Origin: Candidatus Sulfotelmatobacter sp.
Lineage (GTDB): Bacteria > Acidobacteriota > Terriglobia > Terriglobales > Acidobacteriaceae
Length of the DNA: 64,000 bases
Reading direction: 5' to 3'
Assembly: GCA_025462865.1 (NCBI GenBank)
Contig: JAOAPI010000087.1
Coordinates: forward strand, 62,001 to 126,000
Shown piece after piece: positions 25,155-33,750 of the stretch. Position 1 is the stretch's first letter, and each line of letters begins with the position of its first letter. The notes under the pieces are model-generated. The model saw nothing but the letters and a program-made list of their open reading frames with translations. It did no database searches and was not told the origin of the DNA. A program made the position numbers and the translations under genes.

Positions 25155-25832
25155 TTATTTGACCAGCGCAGCGATCTTAGTCAGGTCGCGCACGAACTGC
25201 TCCTTTTGTAATTGTCGGGAACTGTGATCGGGCGCCCTCAAAATCGATGAGGGATGCACTGTTGCCATGACCTTTGGAGCTAGCGGAGATTCGATCAGCT
25301 CTCCGCGTTGACGGCTCACGCTGAAATTTCGTCCTAACAGGGATTGGGCAGCGGTGGCGCCTAAACATACCAGTACTTTGGGCTTCACCAAACTTATCTC
25401 AGCGTCCAGCCATGGACGACAAGCGTGTATTTCCGAATAGCGAGGCTTCTTGTGAATGCGCCGCTTGCCTCGTTCCGCAGGCTCCCACTTAAAATGTTTT
25501 ACTGTGTTCGTAACGTAAACTTCGTTGCGATCGATGCCGGCTTCGAGCATGGCTTCATCCAGTAATTTTCCGGCGGGCCCAACAAACGGATGCCCCGCCA
25601 GATCTTCCTGGTCTCCGGGTTGTTCGCCGATAAACATGATTGCCGCCTTTGACGCACCCTCTCCGAAAACCGTTTGAGTGGCATTTTTCCAGAGATCGCA
25701 AGCTCGGCAATCGCGAGCCGCACGTTGCAAGGCAGTCAATGACGACCGGCCTTTGATCGGAACAGCAACCGCGGTTCCTCCGCGCAGCATTGCATCTGAG
25801 GGGCGCGGTCGTGCTTTGACGGAAGCCTTCAT
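25155..25832 (-). CDS. udgX: UdgX: uracil-DNA-binding/crosslinking UDG superfamily protein
   Basis: A 225-residue member of the iron-sulfur uracil-DNA glycosylase superfamily. GEQPGDQEDLAGHPFVGPAG is motif I, and MATVHPSSILR is motif II. Four Cys (42, 45, 138, 156) fit a 4Fe-4S cluster. The diagnostic feature is GKRRIHKKP at 122-130. In mycobacterial UdgX this KRRIH loop carries the His that traps the abasic product covalently; here it is His127. This separates it from ordinary family 4 UDG. It lies 3 bp after the ThDP-enzyme gene and 13 bp before the Gfo/Idh gene. Confidence 0.92.
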   Translation of the reverse strand: MKASVKARPRPSDAMLRGGTAVAVPIKGRSSLTALQRAARDCRACDLWKNATQTVFGEGASKAAIMFIGEQPGDQEDLAGHPFVGPAGKLLDEAMLEAGIDRNEVYVTNTVKHFKWEPAERGKRRIHKKPRYSEIHACRPWLDAEISLVKPKVLVCLGATAAQSLLGRNFSVSRQRGELIESPLAPKVMATVHPSSILRAPDHSSRQLQKEQFVRDLTKIAALVK

Positions 25833-25835
25833 AAC

Positions 25836-27584
25836 CTAGACAAGTTCGCGAACTTTGTCCGAGAGCGCGGTAAGTGCGATCTTGCGGCGATTGGGCTCGC
25901 CTCGCGCCAGAGACTCGGCAAACTTCAGCGCCTGATCCGCAGTGATTTTGGCCGGCAACGGCGGCTCCAGTGGGTCTACAACAGCCTGCAGCAAAGCGGG
26001 GCCCGGCGCATTCAGAAACTCTTCGACCGTGCGGCCGCAGTCCGCGGGATCTTCGACGGTGAAGCCCGCCCCTCCGCAAGCATGAGCCACCGCGGCAAAA
26101 TCTATGGGATGGAGTTCGACTGCATATTCTGGATTCCCCAGAAAGACCATCTGCTCCCACTTGATCTGTCCCAGTGTGTTGTTCTTCACCACAACGATCT
26201 TTACGGGCAATCGATACTTCACTGCAGTGGCGAACTCCGCCATTAGCATGGAGAAACCGCCATCGCCGACGAATGCCACACACTGCCGGTCCGGGTATGC
26301 GATCTGCGCCGCGAGCGTGTAGGGTAGCCCGTTCGCCATTGTGGCGAGATTGCCGGAAAGACTGTGCATCTGTCCTCGTTTTACAGGAATGTGACGAGCC
26401 CACCACGTTGCAATGGTCCCACTGTCGCAAGACACTATTGCATTTTCACGTAACCGGATTCCCAACTCATGGGCGATGACTTGCGGCTTCATCGGAACAT
26501 CGCGCCGCTGAGCTCGCTCCTGCATGATCTTGCGCCACTTTTCCATGTCTTCTTGTGCTTCTCCGAGAAATTTTCTGTTTTCGTTGCGCTTGAGTCTCGG
26601 CAAGAGTTCGCGCAGCACATGCCCGCTGTCTCCAACTAGACCGACTTCCACGGGATACCGGAGGCCGATTCGCTTGGGATCCAGTTCGATCTGTACTCCC
26701 CTGGCATCACCAGGTTTCGGCATGAACTCAAGATAAGGAAACGAAGACCCCACCATCAACAAAGTGTCGCAACCTTCCATCGCCGCCTGCGAGGGCGCGG
26801 TGCCAAGCAAACCTATCGTGCCGGTGGTATACGGGCTGTCGTCGGGAACAGCGCCTCTTCCGAGCAATGCTTTTATGATGGGAGCGCCCAGGGTCTCCGC
26901 AGTCTGCTCTAATTCCGCGGTGGCATTCAGTGCGCCGCGGCCCGCCAGAATCGCGATCTTCTTTCCAGCATTAAGAATTTCGGCGGCCTTATCAAGATCG
27001 GCGTCGTCGGCCATCATGGCGCCATCAGCTTCTGCGCGAGAAGTATGATGAGGAATGTTCCGCTTCGACCGCTGTCGTTTCTTCACTTCCATTTCCTGAA
27101 AGTCCACTGGGAACGTGACGTGACTTACGGTCCGATAGGCGAGCGCCGTCCTCACTGCTAAATCGACAACGTTCTCCACATGGGTTGGTCCCATGATGCG
27201 TTCGTTGTAGGTCGCGACATCCATGTAGAGACGATCGAGCGCAACGTCTTGCTGCGTAAACGTTCCAATCAGATCGTGGAATTGCAATCCCGTGATCGCC
27301 AGAACTGGCTGGCCGTCCATTTGCGCGTCATACAAGCCGTTCAGCATGTGAATGCCACCCGGCCCTGACGTGGCGAGGCACACCCCCAATTTGCCAGTGA
27401 ATTTCGCATAGCCGCAGGCCATGAATGCGGCCGCCTCTTCATGGCGGACCTGAATGAAACGAATCTTATCCTGCCGCGTGCGAAGCGATTCCATGATTCC
27501 GTTAATTCCATCGCCGGGTAAGCCAAAAATAACCTCGACACCCCAATCCATCAGACCTTCGACAAGACAGTCCGCGGCAGTCAT
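25836..27584 (-). CDS. Thiamine-diphosphate-dependent enzyme, PoxB/acetolactate-synthase-like
   Basis: A 582-residue three-domain ThDP enzyme. The N-terminal pyrimidine-binding domain has GLPGDGINGIMESL and the activating Glu in RHEEAAAFMA. The central domain has ILAGRGALNATAELEQ. The C-terminal PP domain has the metal/ThDP motif GDGGFSMLMAEFATAVKY followed by VVKNNTLGQIKWEQM. This last pattern is like pyruvate oxidase (PoxB) and related pyruvate:quinone enzymes. It lacks an obvious C-terminal amphipathic lipid-binding tail. Pyruvate is the likeliest substrate. A GAGGAAG ribosome binding site precedes the ATG. It is first of a run with udgX and Gfo/Idh. Confidence 0.88.
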   Translation of the reverse strand: MTAADCLVEGLMDWGVEVIFGLPGDGINGIMESLRTRQDKIRFIQVRHEEAAAFMACGYAKFTGKLGVCLATSGPGGIHMLNGLYDAQMDGQPVLAITGLQFHDLIGTFTQQDVALDRLYMDVATYNERIMGPTHVENVVDLAVRTALAYRTVSHVTFPVDFQEMEVKKRQRSKRNIPHHTSRAEADGAMMADDADLDKAAEILNAGKKIAILAGRGALNATAELEQTAETLGAPIIKALLGRGAVPDDSPYTTGTIGLLGTAPSQAAMEGCDTLLMVGSSFPYLEFMPKPGDARGVQIELDPKRIGLRYPVEVGLVGDSGHVLRELLPRLKRNENRKFLGEAQEDMEKWRKIMQERAQRRDVPMKPQVIAHELGIRLRENAIVSCDSGTIATWWARHIPVKRGQMHSLSGNLATMANGLPYTLAAQIAYPDRQCVAFVGDGGFSMLMAEFATAVKYRLPVKIVVVKNNTLGQIKWEQMVFLGNPEYAVELHPIDFAAVAHACGGAGFTVEDPADCGRTVEEFLNAPGPALLQAVVDPLEPPLPAKITADQALKFAESLARGEPNRRKIALTALSDKVRELV

Positions 27585-27834
27585 TGCTCACTTCCTCTCG
27601 CAAAATAGCTCAGTCTCTTGAAGATTAAGAGCACGCCCAATGGTGGGACATCGGGTAGCGACTGTAAGGTTTTCTTTAAATACCTCAGTCGCGGTCGTGT
27701 GGTGAATCTCGCGTCGAAAGTCTCATAAGGCATTTGGCCCGGAGACCGTATGGCCCGCTCCAGTTCAGTCTTTCGCGAGGCACTCAGCCCACCGGTGGAA
27801 GGCTGCTTGATCATTCATACGTGGCTGGCGTGGC

Positions 27835-28791
27835 CTAGGCCGCAAGTTTCCCTTTCAAGGATTCAGCCTCGATAAAGATTCGTACGATTGCGGGCTCTTG
27901 CTGACGGATTTTTTTCTCCAGTCCGTCTATCGTGCTCTCGAGCTCCTGCACTCGCAAGTGCGAACTAAAGCGCAACGCCACCGCCAGCAAAACCTGGTCT
28001 GGACCGAGTTGCATCGTGTAAAGGTCGCCCACTCCCTCGACGGCTGGCTCGGACCGAATAATCTCTTTTACCCTTTGAATCTGTGTAAGGTGCGCTCTTT
28101 CTCCCAGCAGCAACTCGCGGCTTTCATTCGCCAGCAGGATCGCAACACCAGTCAGTAGCACACCAATCAGGATTGAGGCGGCCGGATCGCAATAGGGATT
28201 GTCAAGAACCTGGCCGAGAGCAATCCCGAGCGCCGCTATGGTGATTCCAATGAGAGCAGCGGAATCTTCCAGAAAGACCGTGAACACGCTTGGATCTTTG
28301 CTGGCTCGGATTACCCGCCAAAGGCTTTGTCCTGGCCGTGCCCGCGCACGCAACTCTTGACGGGAAATCAACCAGGAATAGCCTTCAAAAATCGCTGCGA
28401 CCGCGAGAATTGCATAATTCCAGTTGGGCTTCGTGGTGGCAACGGGATGCAGCAGCCGGGAAATTCCGTCATCCAGTGAGAAACCTGCACCCAGGCCAAA
28501 AATCACGATGGCCACGATGAGGGACCAGAAATACAGTTCCTTACCGTGGCCAAAAGGATGCAGCTCGTCTGGGGGACGCTGGCTCCTGCGAATCCCGAAT
28601 AGTAGGAGGAATTCGTTGCACGAATCCGCAGTAGAGTGGAAAGCCTCCGCCAGCATTGCAGGACTGCTCGTTATCGCCGCAGCCGCGTATTTGAAAAGGG
28701 CGATTGCGATGTTAGCCGCAATCGCCACATACAGAACTTTCGTTGAAGAGCGCCTTCGCTTGCCGCTGTCGGCCTCGCCACGCCAAGCCAT
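27835..28791 (-). CDS. Cation diffusion facilitator (CDF) family transporter
   Basis: A divalent-metal/proton antiporter of the CDF family, 318 residues from ATG 28791. That start lies 4 bp after the upstream gene's stop; a longer frame to 28860 would overlap it. The membrane domain starts at KVLYVAIAANIAIALFKY. Metal-site motif AFHSTADS (HxxxD) in TM2, HPFGHGKELYFW, and DPAASILIGVLLTGVAILL in TM5-6 are present. The C-terminal cytoplasmic domain has VEGVGDLYTMQLGPDQVLLAV. Zn/Fe/Co/Mn specificity cannot be read directly. Likely co-transcribed with the basic protein at 28796. Confidence 0.92.
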   Translation of the reverse strand: MAWRGEADSGKRRRSSTKVLYVAIAANIAIALFKYAAAAITSSPAMLAEAFHSTADSCNEFLLLFGIRRSQRPPDELHPFGHGKELYFWSLIVAIVIFGLGAGFSLDDGISRLLHPVATTKPNWNYAILAVAAIFEGYSWLISRQELRARARPGQSLWRVIRASKDPSVFTVFLEDSAALIGITIAALGIALGQVLDNPYCDPAASILIGVLLTGVAILLANESRELLLGERAHLTQIQRVKEIIRSEPAVEGVGDLYTMQLGPDQVLLAVALRFSSHLRVQELESTIDGLEKKIRQQEPAIVRIFIEAESLKGKLAA

Positions 28792-28795
28792 CGCT

Positions 28796-29005
28796 CTAGG
28801 CCGCTTTTTTCCTAGGCACTTTGGCGCCTTTCTCTCGTGCTTCGGACAGGCCGATGGCAATGGCTTGCTTGCGGCTCTTTACGGTGCCGCCCTTTCCGCC
28901 ACGGCCGGACTTCAGAGTTCCCTTCTTTTTTCGATGCATCGCACTCTTAACCGACTTGCCTGCGGCCTTACCGTATTTTCTGCCGGATTTCTTTTTGCCT
29001 GCCAT
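28796..29005 (-). CDS. Small basic protein with QAIAIGLS motif (DUF6496-like)
   Basis: A 69-residue, very Lys/Arg/Gly-rich protein: MAGKKKSGRKYGKAAGKSV, then HRKKKGTLKSGRGGKGG, then VKSRKQAIAIGLSEAREKGA. The conserved end QAIAIGLSEAR is the hallmark of a family often found near general-stress genes. The charge suggests nucleic-acid binding. AGGAGG precedes the ATG at 29005. A paralogue of this motif (QQAIAIGLSKARRAG) is encoded at 34113. It is 4 bp from the CDF gene. Confidence 0.78.
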   Translation of the reverse strand: MAGKKKSGRKYGKAAGKSVKSAMHRKKKGTLKSGRGGKGGTVKSRKQAIAIGLSEAREKGAKVPRKKAA

Positions 29006-29074
29006 AGAACCCTCCTACTGGTTAGAGGAAAAACCTGCACAAGGGGTTGGTCAAAGATAACGACGCCGCGAGGC

Positions 29075-29659
29075 TTATCCCCGGCGTGCAGCGCGAATGC
29101 CTTCTTCCATTCGTTTTCTCGCTTGCTTAGGTCCTCGTACGTTGATTACTTTGTACTGTTTGTCGCTTAGTTCGTGATAATTCACGAAAAACTCCTCTAG
29201 CTCACGCAAGAACTGCTTGCCAAGATCATCGATCACCTTGATGTCGGCCCAGCTGTGATTGTCCTTTTCTACGGCAACGATGCGGTCATTGCGTTCCTCT
29301 TTTCCCTTGTCGCCCTGCTCCCCTTCAATAATTCCGATCAGCCGACATTTGAGAACGCAGCCAGGAAATGCCGGCTCGTCCATTAACACCAGCACGTCGA
29401 CGGGATCACCGTCATCCGCCAGCGTGCGAGGGACAAATCCGAAGTCGTAGGGAAACGCCATTCCCGCCGGCAGCACCTTCTTGAGTTCGAATACCCTCTG
29501 CTTCTGATCAAAGGAATACTTGTTGCGGCTGCCTTTCGGGGTCTCGATCACGACTTGAATAATTGCATCATCGTCCTCATCCACGGATTGCAAGCGGCTC
29601 GGATCCGCGAGCGCGCCCGTTTGCTTTCCATTTTTACTTCTCTGCCCGTTCTTGTTCAT
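29075..29659 (-). CDS. ppa: Inorganic pyrophosphatase (family I)
   Basis: A 194-residue soluble family I pyrophosphatase hydrolysing PPi to phosphate in the cytoplasm. The signature DDGDPVDVLVLMDEP carries the catalytic aspartates. NKYSFDQKQRVFELKKVLPA and FPYDFGFVPRTL are the other active-site segments. The first about 30 residues (KNGQRSKNGKQTGALADPSR) are an uncommon basic extension. The ATG at 29659 has a strong GGGAGGAG ribosome binding site. It overlaps the 3' end of the membrane-protein gene at 29634 by 26 bp. Confidence 0.93.
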   Translation of the reverse strand: MNKNGQRSKNGKQTGALADPSRLQSVDEDDDAIIQVVIETPKGSRNKYSFDQKQRVFELKKVLPAGMAFPYDFGFVPRTLADDGDPVDVLVLMDEPAFPGCVLKCRLIGIIEGEQGDKGKEERNDRIVAVEKDNHSWADIKVIDDLGKQFLRELEEFFVNYHELSDKQYKVINVRGPKQARKRMEEGIRAARRG

Positions 29660-30161
29660 CGCTCCTCCCTTTCATTAATGGTTTGTGTAGCTGTGCAGTG
29701 GCAGAGCGGTGATTCGATGCAACCATGCGGCGGACTCGTCTACACAAAACCTCCCTGATTTTCCATATCGATACCGATGTCAAAAACCACGCGACTGTTG
29801 CTCCGGCCAGCGCCATTCCGGTGCCCGATTCTGGCAATCGGCGCCAGACGACGAAAGCAAAGGCTGCGAGTCCGATGGCGCCCATTGATGCTCCGATTGC
29901 ATCCACGCCAGCCGCCTTCCTGCCCCGTTCGGCGCCTTGCATTCCGTTACGTTCTTTTTTTTGCCGCTCATGTTTTTCGATCAATGTGGCGCTGGCTGGG
30001 AGAATTGCGGGAAAAGCCAGAAAAAGACCGCCGATTTCGGGACCAAATCGCTTTGCAATGATTCCCGCCAAAGCTGTCACGGTCCCGCCGAAGGCGAAAC
30101 GTAAGACATATTCGTGCCAGGTTGATTGTCGTAGTGCGCCCGTTTCTAATTTGATCTTCAT
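29634..30161 (-). CDS. DUF3147-like small membrane protein (175 aa)
   Basis: An integral membrane protein with about four hydrophobic segments. EYVLRFAFGGTVTALAGIIAKRFGPEIGGLFLAFPAILPASATLI resembles the DUF3147 pattern (membrane helix, then PxxGGxFxAFPA). A charged Lys/Arg loop (EKHERQKKERNG) is followed by helices near GASMGAIGLAAFAFVVW and GMALAGATVAWFLTSV. The soluble C-terminal tail overlaps the ppa start. Function unknown. It is the downstream member of a pair with 30168. Confidence 0.65.
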   Translation of the reverse strand: MKIKLETGALRQSTWHEYVLRFAFGGTVTALAGIIAKRFGPEIGGLFLAFPAILPASATLIEKHERQKKERNGMQGAERGRKAAGVDAIGASMGAIGLAAFAFVVWRRLPESGTGMALAGATVAWFLTSVSIWKIREVLCRRVRRMVASNHRSATAQLHKPLMKGRSDEQERAEK

Positions 30162-30167
30162 CGCCGT

Positions 30168-30515
30168 CTATCTCAGCACCGCGAACCAGAGACCGAAAGC
30201 GCAGCCGAACCACAAAGTAATGGCGGCGCTCGCGCTGATGAGAACTGGCACGCGTCGACGAATCAGCAGCCGCCCCACAACGAATGCATAAAGTGAAAAC
30301 GCCACCGCCCCAATAATCATCGATCTGGCTTCTGTGCTTGCATACTCTTTGCCATCTTTCGAAACCGTGAGAGCCAGGGTGGCGAGAGCAACTGAAGGCG
30401 CGGCTCCAAAAAGTCCAGCGAAGCTCTTGGGCTTTAACAAGTCACCCAGCAGCGCAAATACTGAAACCACTGCGCCGCCAACGACTATCCTCAACAGAAT
30501 TTCCTTCACAAGCAC
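30168..30515 (-). CDS. Small membrane protein paired with the DUF3147-like gene (115 aa)
   Basis: A 115-residue protein with four hydrophobic segments (EILLRIVVGGAVVSVFALLG, FAGLFGAAPSVALATLAL, MIIGAVAFSLYAFVVGRL, VLISASAAITLWFGCAFGL). The GLFGAAPSVALATL segment is positioned like the FLAFPAILPASATL of its neighbour, suggesting the two are distant homologues that form one membrane complex. The GTG start at 30515 is uncertain. 6 bp separate it from the next gene, so they are an operon. Function unknown. Confidence 0.65.
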   Translation of the reverse strand: MLVKEILLRIVVGGAVVSVFALLGDLLKPKSFAGLFGAAPSVALATLALTVSKDGKEYASTEARSMIIGAVAFSLYAFVVGRLLIRRRVPVLISASAAITLWFGCAFGLWFAVLR

Positions 30516-30783
30516 CCCACCGCAAAACGCCCCTTTTCTAGCGTCGATTTGCGGCGAACCCTCGCCTAATAAGTCGCCGCCGGAATCGTGTATCTCTTAG
30601 TTGCCGAATGATTTAAAGCGGAGAGAGAAGAATAAGAGTTTCCTTAAAATAGTCGTTAAGGCCTGCTTCCCGTAACTCAAAAGTCATCCAGTGTTTACCC
30701 TATGGCCGAAGAGTTGCTGGAATTTTTAACTATTACGCAGCAAATCTTCGGGCTCGCCAGCCCGTAATGAACTTGAGGATGTT

Positions 30784-31050
30784 ATGAACAGCCCTTCGTC
30801 GGGGAAATCACTCAGCAACGATTGGAAGGAGCTTTACCTGGCCGCATTGTTCGAAAATGACAAGAACAAGCTTGCCCAAAGCATCGCGGCAGCGCACGCA
30901 GCGATCGCAGCCAGAAGACACGAAATATTAATTTCTGGAAATGACGCGATGGAGAGGCGCGTTCTGGATAACGCGACTCTCTCTTTGCAGGCCCTCGCTC
31001 AATGTTTCTCGATGGGTCAGTTCGCCGGTAATCAAGGAATTCGGCCTTAG
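30784..31050 (+). CDS. Small helical protein, paralogue of the 49143 gene
   Basis: An 88-residue soluble protein. The block DWKELYLAALFENDKNKLAQ followed by SIAAAHAAIAARRHEI aligns with DWQRPYVSAVLETDRSKLMR and VEDAHAAITARIREM in the 76-residue protein at 49143. The C-terminus LDNATLSLQALAQCF parallels EFALSGLKILRQ. The two define a small, previously unnamed helical family as far as I can tell. GAGG precedes the ATG. It stands alone between divergent/convergent neighbours. Confidence 0.72.
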   Translation: MNSPSSGKSLSNDWKELYLAALFENDKNKLAQSIAAAHAAIAARRHEILISGNDAMERRVLDNATLSLQALAQCFSMGQFAGNQGIRP

Positions 31051-31128
31051 AAATCTCGGTTAGTTCCCTGGATTCGACTAACCGGAAGTAGACCCGGGCC
31101 AATTCCGTTACGCCCGGGTCGCATGACT

Positions 31129-32331
31129 TCAGGCAGCCTTTTTGTCGAACTGAATTAAGACCTTCGTATAGCCCTCGATTCGTTTATCAAATTTGTCGTA
31201 AGCCTCGGGAGCTTCGTCGATCCGGATGTGATGGCTCACAATCTGGCTGGGCTTAGCTTTTCCGTTGACGATGAGGTCACGTAGATACTCGTTGTATTTC
31301 TTAACGGGGGCCTGCCCGCTGCCCATCGTGATTCCCTTGTCAAAGAACTCTGCCAGCGAAAAAGGAAAAATACCCTGTTTCGCCGATTCGTTCTTGGCAC
31401 CGGGATCTGGGGCAATGTATACCCCGATCATGCCGATGCTGCCCGTCGCATTCACGACTTTCAAACAGTTCTGCAGCACCTGCGTTGGCTTTTCCTTGTC
31501 AGGATTCTCGTCATCCCGCGCCTGATAACCGACTGCATCGATAGCGCAATCGACACCCTTCATCTTCTCTTCCCCGGGGCGCAAGCTCTGTTGCATTCCT
31601 TTGTTCTTTTTTCTCAACTTAAAAATCTGTTCCACGGGATCGCCCTTGGAGAAATCCACAGGCGTCGCGCCCATTTCTTCAGCTTTCTGCAACCGCTCAG
31701 GAATGTAATCGACCACGTACACTTCAGACGCACTCTTGAGTAGCGAACAGTAGGCTGAAAGCAATCCGACGGGGCCGGCTCCGAATACCGCAACGGTCTT
31801 GCCGGGGGCAACGCACGCCAGTTCGGTGGCATGGTAGGCAGTTGGAAATACATCGGACAAAAGCAGAAAATCGTCTTCCCACTCATCCCCGGGCTTTCCG
31901 GGTAATTTCAAACAGTTGAAATCGGCGTGCGGGACCAGTACAAATTCCGCTTGTCCGCCTTTATACGGACCCATTCCCGCGTAGCCGTACGCAGCATGGG
32001 GCTCCTCGGGATTCATGACCAGGCAAGCCTCGGTATGCCCGCGATGGCAGTTGAAACAGTATCCACAAGAAATGTTAAAAGGCAGAACGACGCGATCACC
32101 TTTCTTGATGCTCTCCACCGCTTCGCCGACTTCTTCAATCCCACCCATGATTTCGTGGCCAACAACTGTCCCTTTTTCGAGAGGAGTACGGCCGTCGTAC
32201 ATATGCAAATCGCTTCCGCAAATGCCGCTGGTGGTTACTCTTAAAATGGCGTCAGTTGGAGAATCTATTTTGGGTCTTGACTCATTGGAAACCGTCATTT
32301 TTCGAACGCCTTCGTACGTAACTGCTTTCAT
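31129..32331 (-). CDS. Zinc-dependent alcohol dehydrogenase, formaldehyde-dehydrogenase-like
   Basis: A 400-residue medium-chain dehydrogenase. Catalytic-zinc residues are Cys38 (GICGSDLHMY) and His59-Glu60 (VVGHE). Structural zinc Cys are 89, 92, 95 and 103 (CGYCFNCHRGHTEAC). The NAD motif is TVAVFGAGPVGLLSAYCSLL, with Asp in VYVVDYIPER indicating NAD preference. The insertion after the structural zinc loop is like the glutathione-independent formaldehyde dehydrogenase (FdhA) group. TGGAGG precedes the ATG. Expected role is aldehyde or alcohol detoxification. Confidence 0.9.
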   Translation of the reverse strand: MKAVTYEGVRKMTVSNESRPKIDSPTDAILRVTTSGICGSDLHMYDGRTPLEKGTVVGHEIMGGIEEVGEAVESIKKGDRVVLPFNISCGYCFNCHRGHTEACLVMNPEEPHAAYGYAGMGPYKGGQAEFVLVPHADFNCLKLPGKPGDEWEDDFLLLSDVFPTAYHATELACVAPGKTVAVFGAGPVGLLSAYCSLLKSASEVYVVDYIPERLQKAEEMGATPVDFSKGDPVEQIFKLRKKNKGMQQSLRPGEEKMKGVDCAIDAVGYQARDDENPDKEKPTQVLQNCLKVVNATGSIGMIGVYIAPDPGAKNESAKQGIFPFSLAEFFDKGITMGSGQAPVKKYNEYLRDLIVNGKAKPSQIVSHHIRIDEAPEAYDKFDKRIEGYTKVLIQFDKKAA

Positions 32332-32496
32332 CTTGATCTAACCTCCACATATTTAATTTTTTGCCAGCAAGTGGAGCGGGGACTGCCGACAACCATCCTG
32401 CGATAGTGACGCACTTCCGCGTGCACGAAAATCGGGTCTACTCCGTACACGCGGAGTGATTCACGTCGGGCTTGTGACGACCGGCCGACACGCCTC

Positions 32497-33750
32497 TCAG
32501 TACGCCGTCAAATTAACTTGATCCAGCCATACGTTGTAGGGATCGGCATTCGAATCCAAATCCATTTGAAAAGCGGTATCAATCTCTTCCAAGTCCCAAC
32601 CTTGCTCGTTGTTGTAATAGGTATCTACGTTGTAGGCTTGGTCATTCACCGTCAAAGTTATGTAGTGAACTTGATTTCCTACGCGCTCAACATTCCAAAT
32701 CAGATGGTTCCAGGTGTTGGCAGGGAACGGATCGCAGGGAACGCTGGTGGTACGCCAGACTCCTGACGCATCGTCCCAGATATCCCATTTCCCTGGCGTC
32801 TCCCCTTTGAAATTGCACTCAGATCCCCATACCCACCGCTGTGGATTTCCCAGCCCGGTGTCGTCGTAAGCCTGGTTCAGATCGAATTCCAGTGCTTGAG
32901 GGGCCTCCGGATGGTCAATCCAAAAATACAAGTCGTAGACAAAGTGGCTTACATTGTCTCCGCCCGCTATCGGATTGAAGTACAGTTGGTTGGAATAGCC
33001 ATAGGTTGGGTCCGGGGCGCCGCCCGGCGCGCTCATGCTAAATTTCGCCGACTTTCCATCCATCGCGGGCGTCGACTGCCCTTCTGTCATGCTCGATGCT
33101 GGCACATTCTTGTTGCCGGCAGCGCACAGTTGACCTGCCCGTTGAGAGCTCGCTGGAAAATCCGCGGAACACGATTGCCATCCAGGCATATTTTGGATTC
33201 CGCTGATGGTTGTTTGAGCCTGGGACGTCACCGTAACTTTTATCGGAGTGGCTGAGATGTAGCCGCTGGAATCTTCCGCCATGACCTCCACTGTGTGTGC
33301 GCCCGGCGTAACGAAAATTTGCGTGTTGATCGAATTCGACGATGTGTAGTAAACGGATACCGCATCGACATATACCCGCATAAAGAAGATTGGATTGTTC
33401 GGAGTGGCCGATGCCACCACGTTAATGGGAGAGGTCACACTCGAACCGTCGAGTGGACTGGAAAATGTCAGCGGAAAATCGTTCGAGCCTGTTGGGGGCG
33501 CGGTGGCAAGTGGTGCGGGTAGTTTGCTCGTGCTCGGTGACCACGTAATCGGTACCGGCGGCACCGTGGGAAAGGAGGGCTGCGATGGTGGTGGCGTGGT
33601 CGGAGCGGGAGTAGGAGTAGGAGTCGGCGTCGTAGGGGTCATACTCTTCGACGTTCCGCTGCATCCCGCAAGCGAAAGACTCGCCGCAATCAGCGCTAGT
33701 ATTCCGGAAAAAATACGAATGTTTCGGAGAACTGGAAAAATCGCACGCAT
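32497..33750 (-). CDS. Surface lipoprotein with Ig-like domain and C-terminal jelly-roll-like domain
   Basis: I chose ATG 33750 (GGAGG 6 bp upstream), giving 417 residues. A lipobox is present (LSLAGCSG), followed by a Thr/Pro linker (MTPTTPTPTPTPAPTTPP). Next comes an Ig-like domain (SPLDGSSVTSPINVVA, VTPGAHTVEVMAEDSSGY). A C-terminal domain of about 170 residues (VSHFVYDLYFWID, ALEFDLNQAY, WGSECNFK, VGNQVHYITLTVND) may bind carbohydrate. It is a close paralogue of the protein at 34701, on the opposite strand. Function unknown; probably an outer-surface adhesin or glycan-binding protein. Confidence 0.8.
   Translation of the reverse strand: MRAIFPVLRNIRIFSGILALIAASLSLAGCSGTSKSMTPTTPTPTPTPAPTTPPPSQPSFPTVPPVPITWSPSTSKLPAPLATAPPTGSNDFPLTFSSPLDGSSVTSPINVVASATPNNPIFFMRVYVDAVSVYYTSSNSINTQIFVTPGAHTVEVMAEDSSGYISATPIKVTVTSQAQTTISGIQNMPGWQSCSADFPASSQRAGQLCAAGNKNVPASSMTEGQSTPAMDGKSAKFSMSAPGGAPDPTYGYSNQLYFNPIAGGDNVSHFVYDLYFWIDHPEAPQALEFDLNQAYDDTGLGNPQRWVWGSECNFKGETPGKWDIWDDASGVWRTTSVPCDPFPANTWNHLIWNVERVGNQVHYITLTVNDQAYNVDTYYNNEQGWDLEEIDTAFQMDLDSNADPYNVWLDQVNLTAY

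Noticed and set aside
27581-27814. A 77-codon minus-strand frame whose stop overlaps the ThDP-enzyme start (ATGA)
   Set aside because: No ribosome binding site at its start, and the product is basic without a recognisable pattern. The overlap alone is not enough to call it a gene.
28791-28860. N-terminal extension of the CDF transporter to 28860
   Set aside because: It would overlap the coding sequence of the basic protein. The Met at 28791 lies 4 bp after its stop and close to the first membrane helix.
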